Shown here in pieces: positions 63,606 to 64,000 of a stretch of DNA of 64,000 nucleotides (its first letter is position 1; each line of letters opens with the position of its first letter). The notes below the pieces were generated by a model. That model was not told the DNA's origin. It made no database searches and worked only from the letters and a program-made list of their open reading frames with translations. The DNA comes from Flaccisagitta enflata (taxonomy: Eukaryota; Chaetognatha; Sagittoidea; Aphragmophora), in NCBI GenBank assembly GCA_965153355.1, contig OZ231126.1, positions 22,630,001 through 22,694,000 of the forward strand, in the 5' to 3' direction. The position numbers and the translations under genes are program-made.

Positions 63606-64000
63606 TGCCTGATAGTCGAAAAAGCTTTTGATGGTCAGTGGTACCTGATGCCCCTGGGCTAGTGTTTGTAGGGATAAGATGGTAAGGGGCAGCGGCTCCG
63701 AAGGGACTGATGCCTTATGCATAGACGCAAGGGGAACCATGCAGCATTTTATTGTCCAATAGGGTAATAAGTTACGCAAGGCTGAGATTTGGGCCCTTAT
63801 GGAATTCGAACCCAGAAGCTTTGAGTAGCGCTTTGAGGCTGGGATTTGAGTCATAGGGCTGAGATTTGGGCCTCAAGACTGGGATTTTTGGCTTGAGATT
63901 GGAATTTTGGCCTCTGAGCTGGGATATATATGTTCTTTTAATTCGTCAGCAGAAAAGCGACAGATTCATACAAAATCACGTTCACATCCACAGAATAGGA
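63606..64000 (+). repeat. Family D copy at the window edge
   Basis: GTCGAAAAAGCTTTTGATGG, GTCAGTGGTACCTGATGCCC, GGGGCAGCGGCTCCGAAGGG, then degenerate GAGGCTGGGATTTGAG units to about 63930. Confidence 0.8.

Overview
This is eukaryotic, almost certainly metazoan (invertebrate) nuclear DNA. The evidence is intron-split coding sequence with GT-AG boundaries, very many long di-, tri- and tetranucleotide microsatellites, and several families of short non-coding dispersed repeats and inverted-repeat elements. No prokaryotic gene layout, tRNA, rRNA or CRISPR array was seen. The species cannot be named from the sequence. A DZIP3-like HEPN region combined with a TIR domain fits marine invertebrates such as molluscs, cnidarians, sponges or lancelets, but that is inference.

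One convincing gene is present, on the plus strand from about 26.5 to 51.1 kb. Seven exons (26516-26765, 32431-32714, 34654-34773, 37045-37210, 38096-38254, 38459-38625, 50782-51072) join with matching splice phases into one 478-residue frame. The product has an N-terminal helical region that resembles the DZIP3/hRUL138-type HEPN fold, a charged helical linker, a canonical TIR domain split over three exons, an acidic linker, and a C-terminal region of about 80 residues that I do not recognise. The last exon has no long ATG-initiated frame and is easily missed. Introns 1 to 6 are filled with mobile-element debris, including a foldback of about 4 kb in intron 1 and about 12 kb of repeats in intron 6.

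The rest is repeat-dominated. Family A is a 150-250 bp element beginning AACAAGGCCGGATACACGG and ending in GACC/GGAC repeats plus a short hairpin; it occurs at least 20 times in both orientations. Family C shares its tail and carries (TTCA)n. Family B is a related variant. Family D is a composite with a GGCCCCGAAGGGGCC hairpin and 20-21 bp minisatellites of the GCCTCGAGGCTGGGATTTGA type. Family E is a 115 bp element with long C/G runs. Family F is a 300-600 bp element that ends in (CT)n.

Several palindromic non-autonomous elements can be delimited. One at 16183-16518 has an 8 bp target duplication, and two related ones (2586-2976 and 39316-39722) have TA duplications. A truncated GIY-YIG retroelement tail lies at 48177-48716 on the minus strand.

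Layout: 0-11.5 kb microsatellites and families A, E and F; 11.6-15.7 kb large foldback; 16-18 kb palindromic elements; 18.6 kb E-box palindrome array; 20-25.6 kb family D, family A and duplicated microsatellite blocks; 26.5-51.1 kb the HEPN-TIR gene with repeat-filled introns; 51-64 kb further repeats, one palindrome, and two weak coding candidates.
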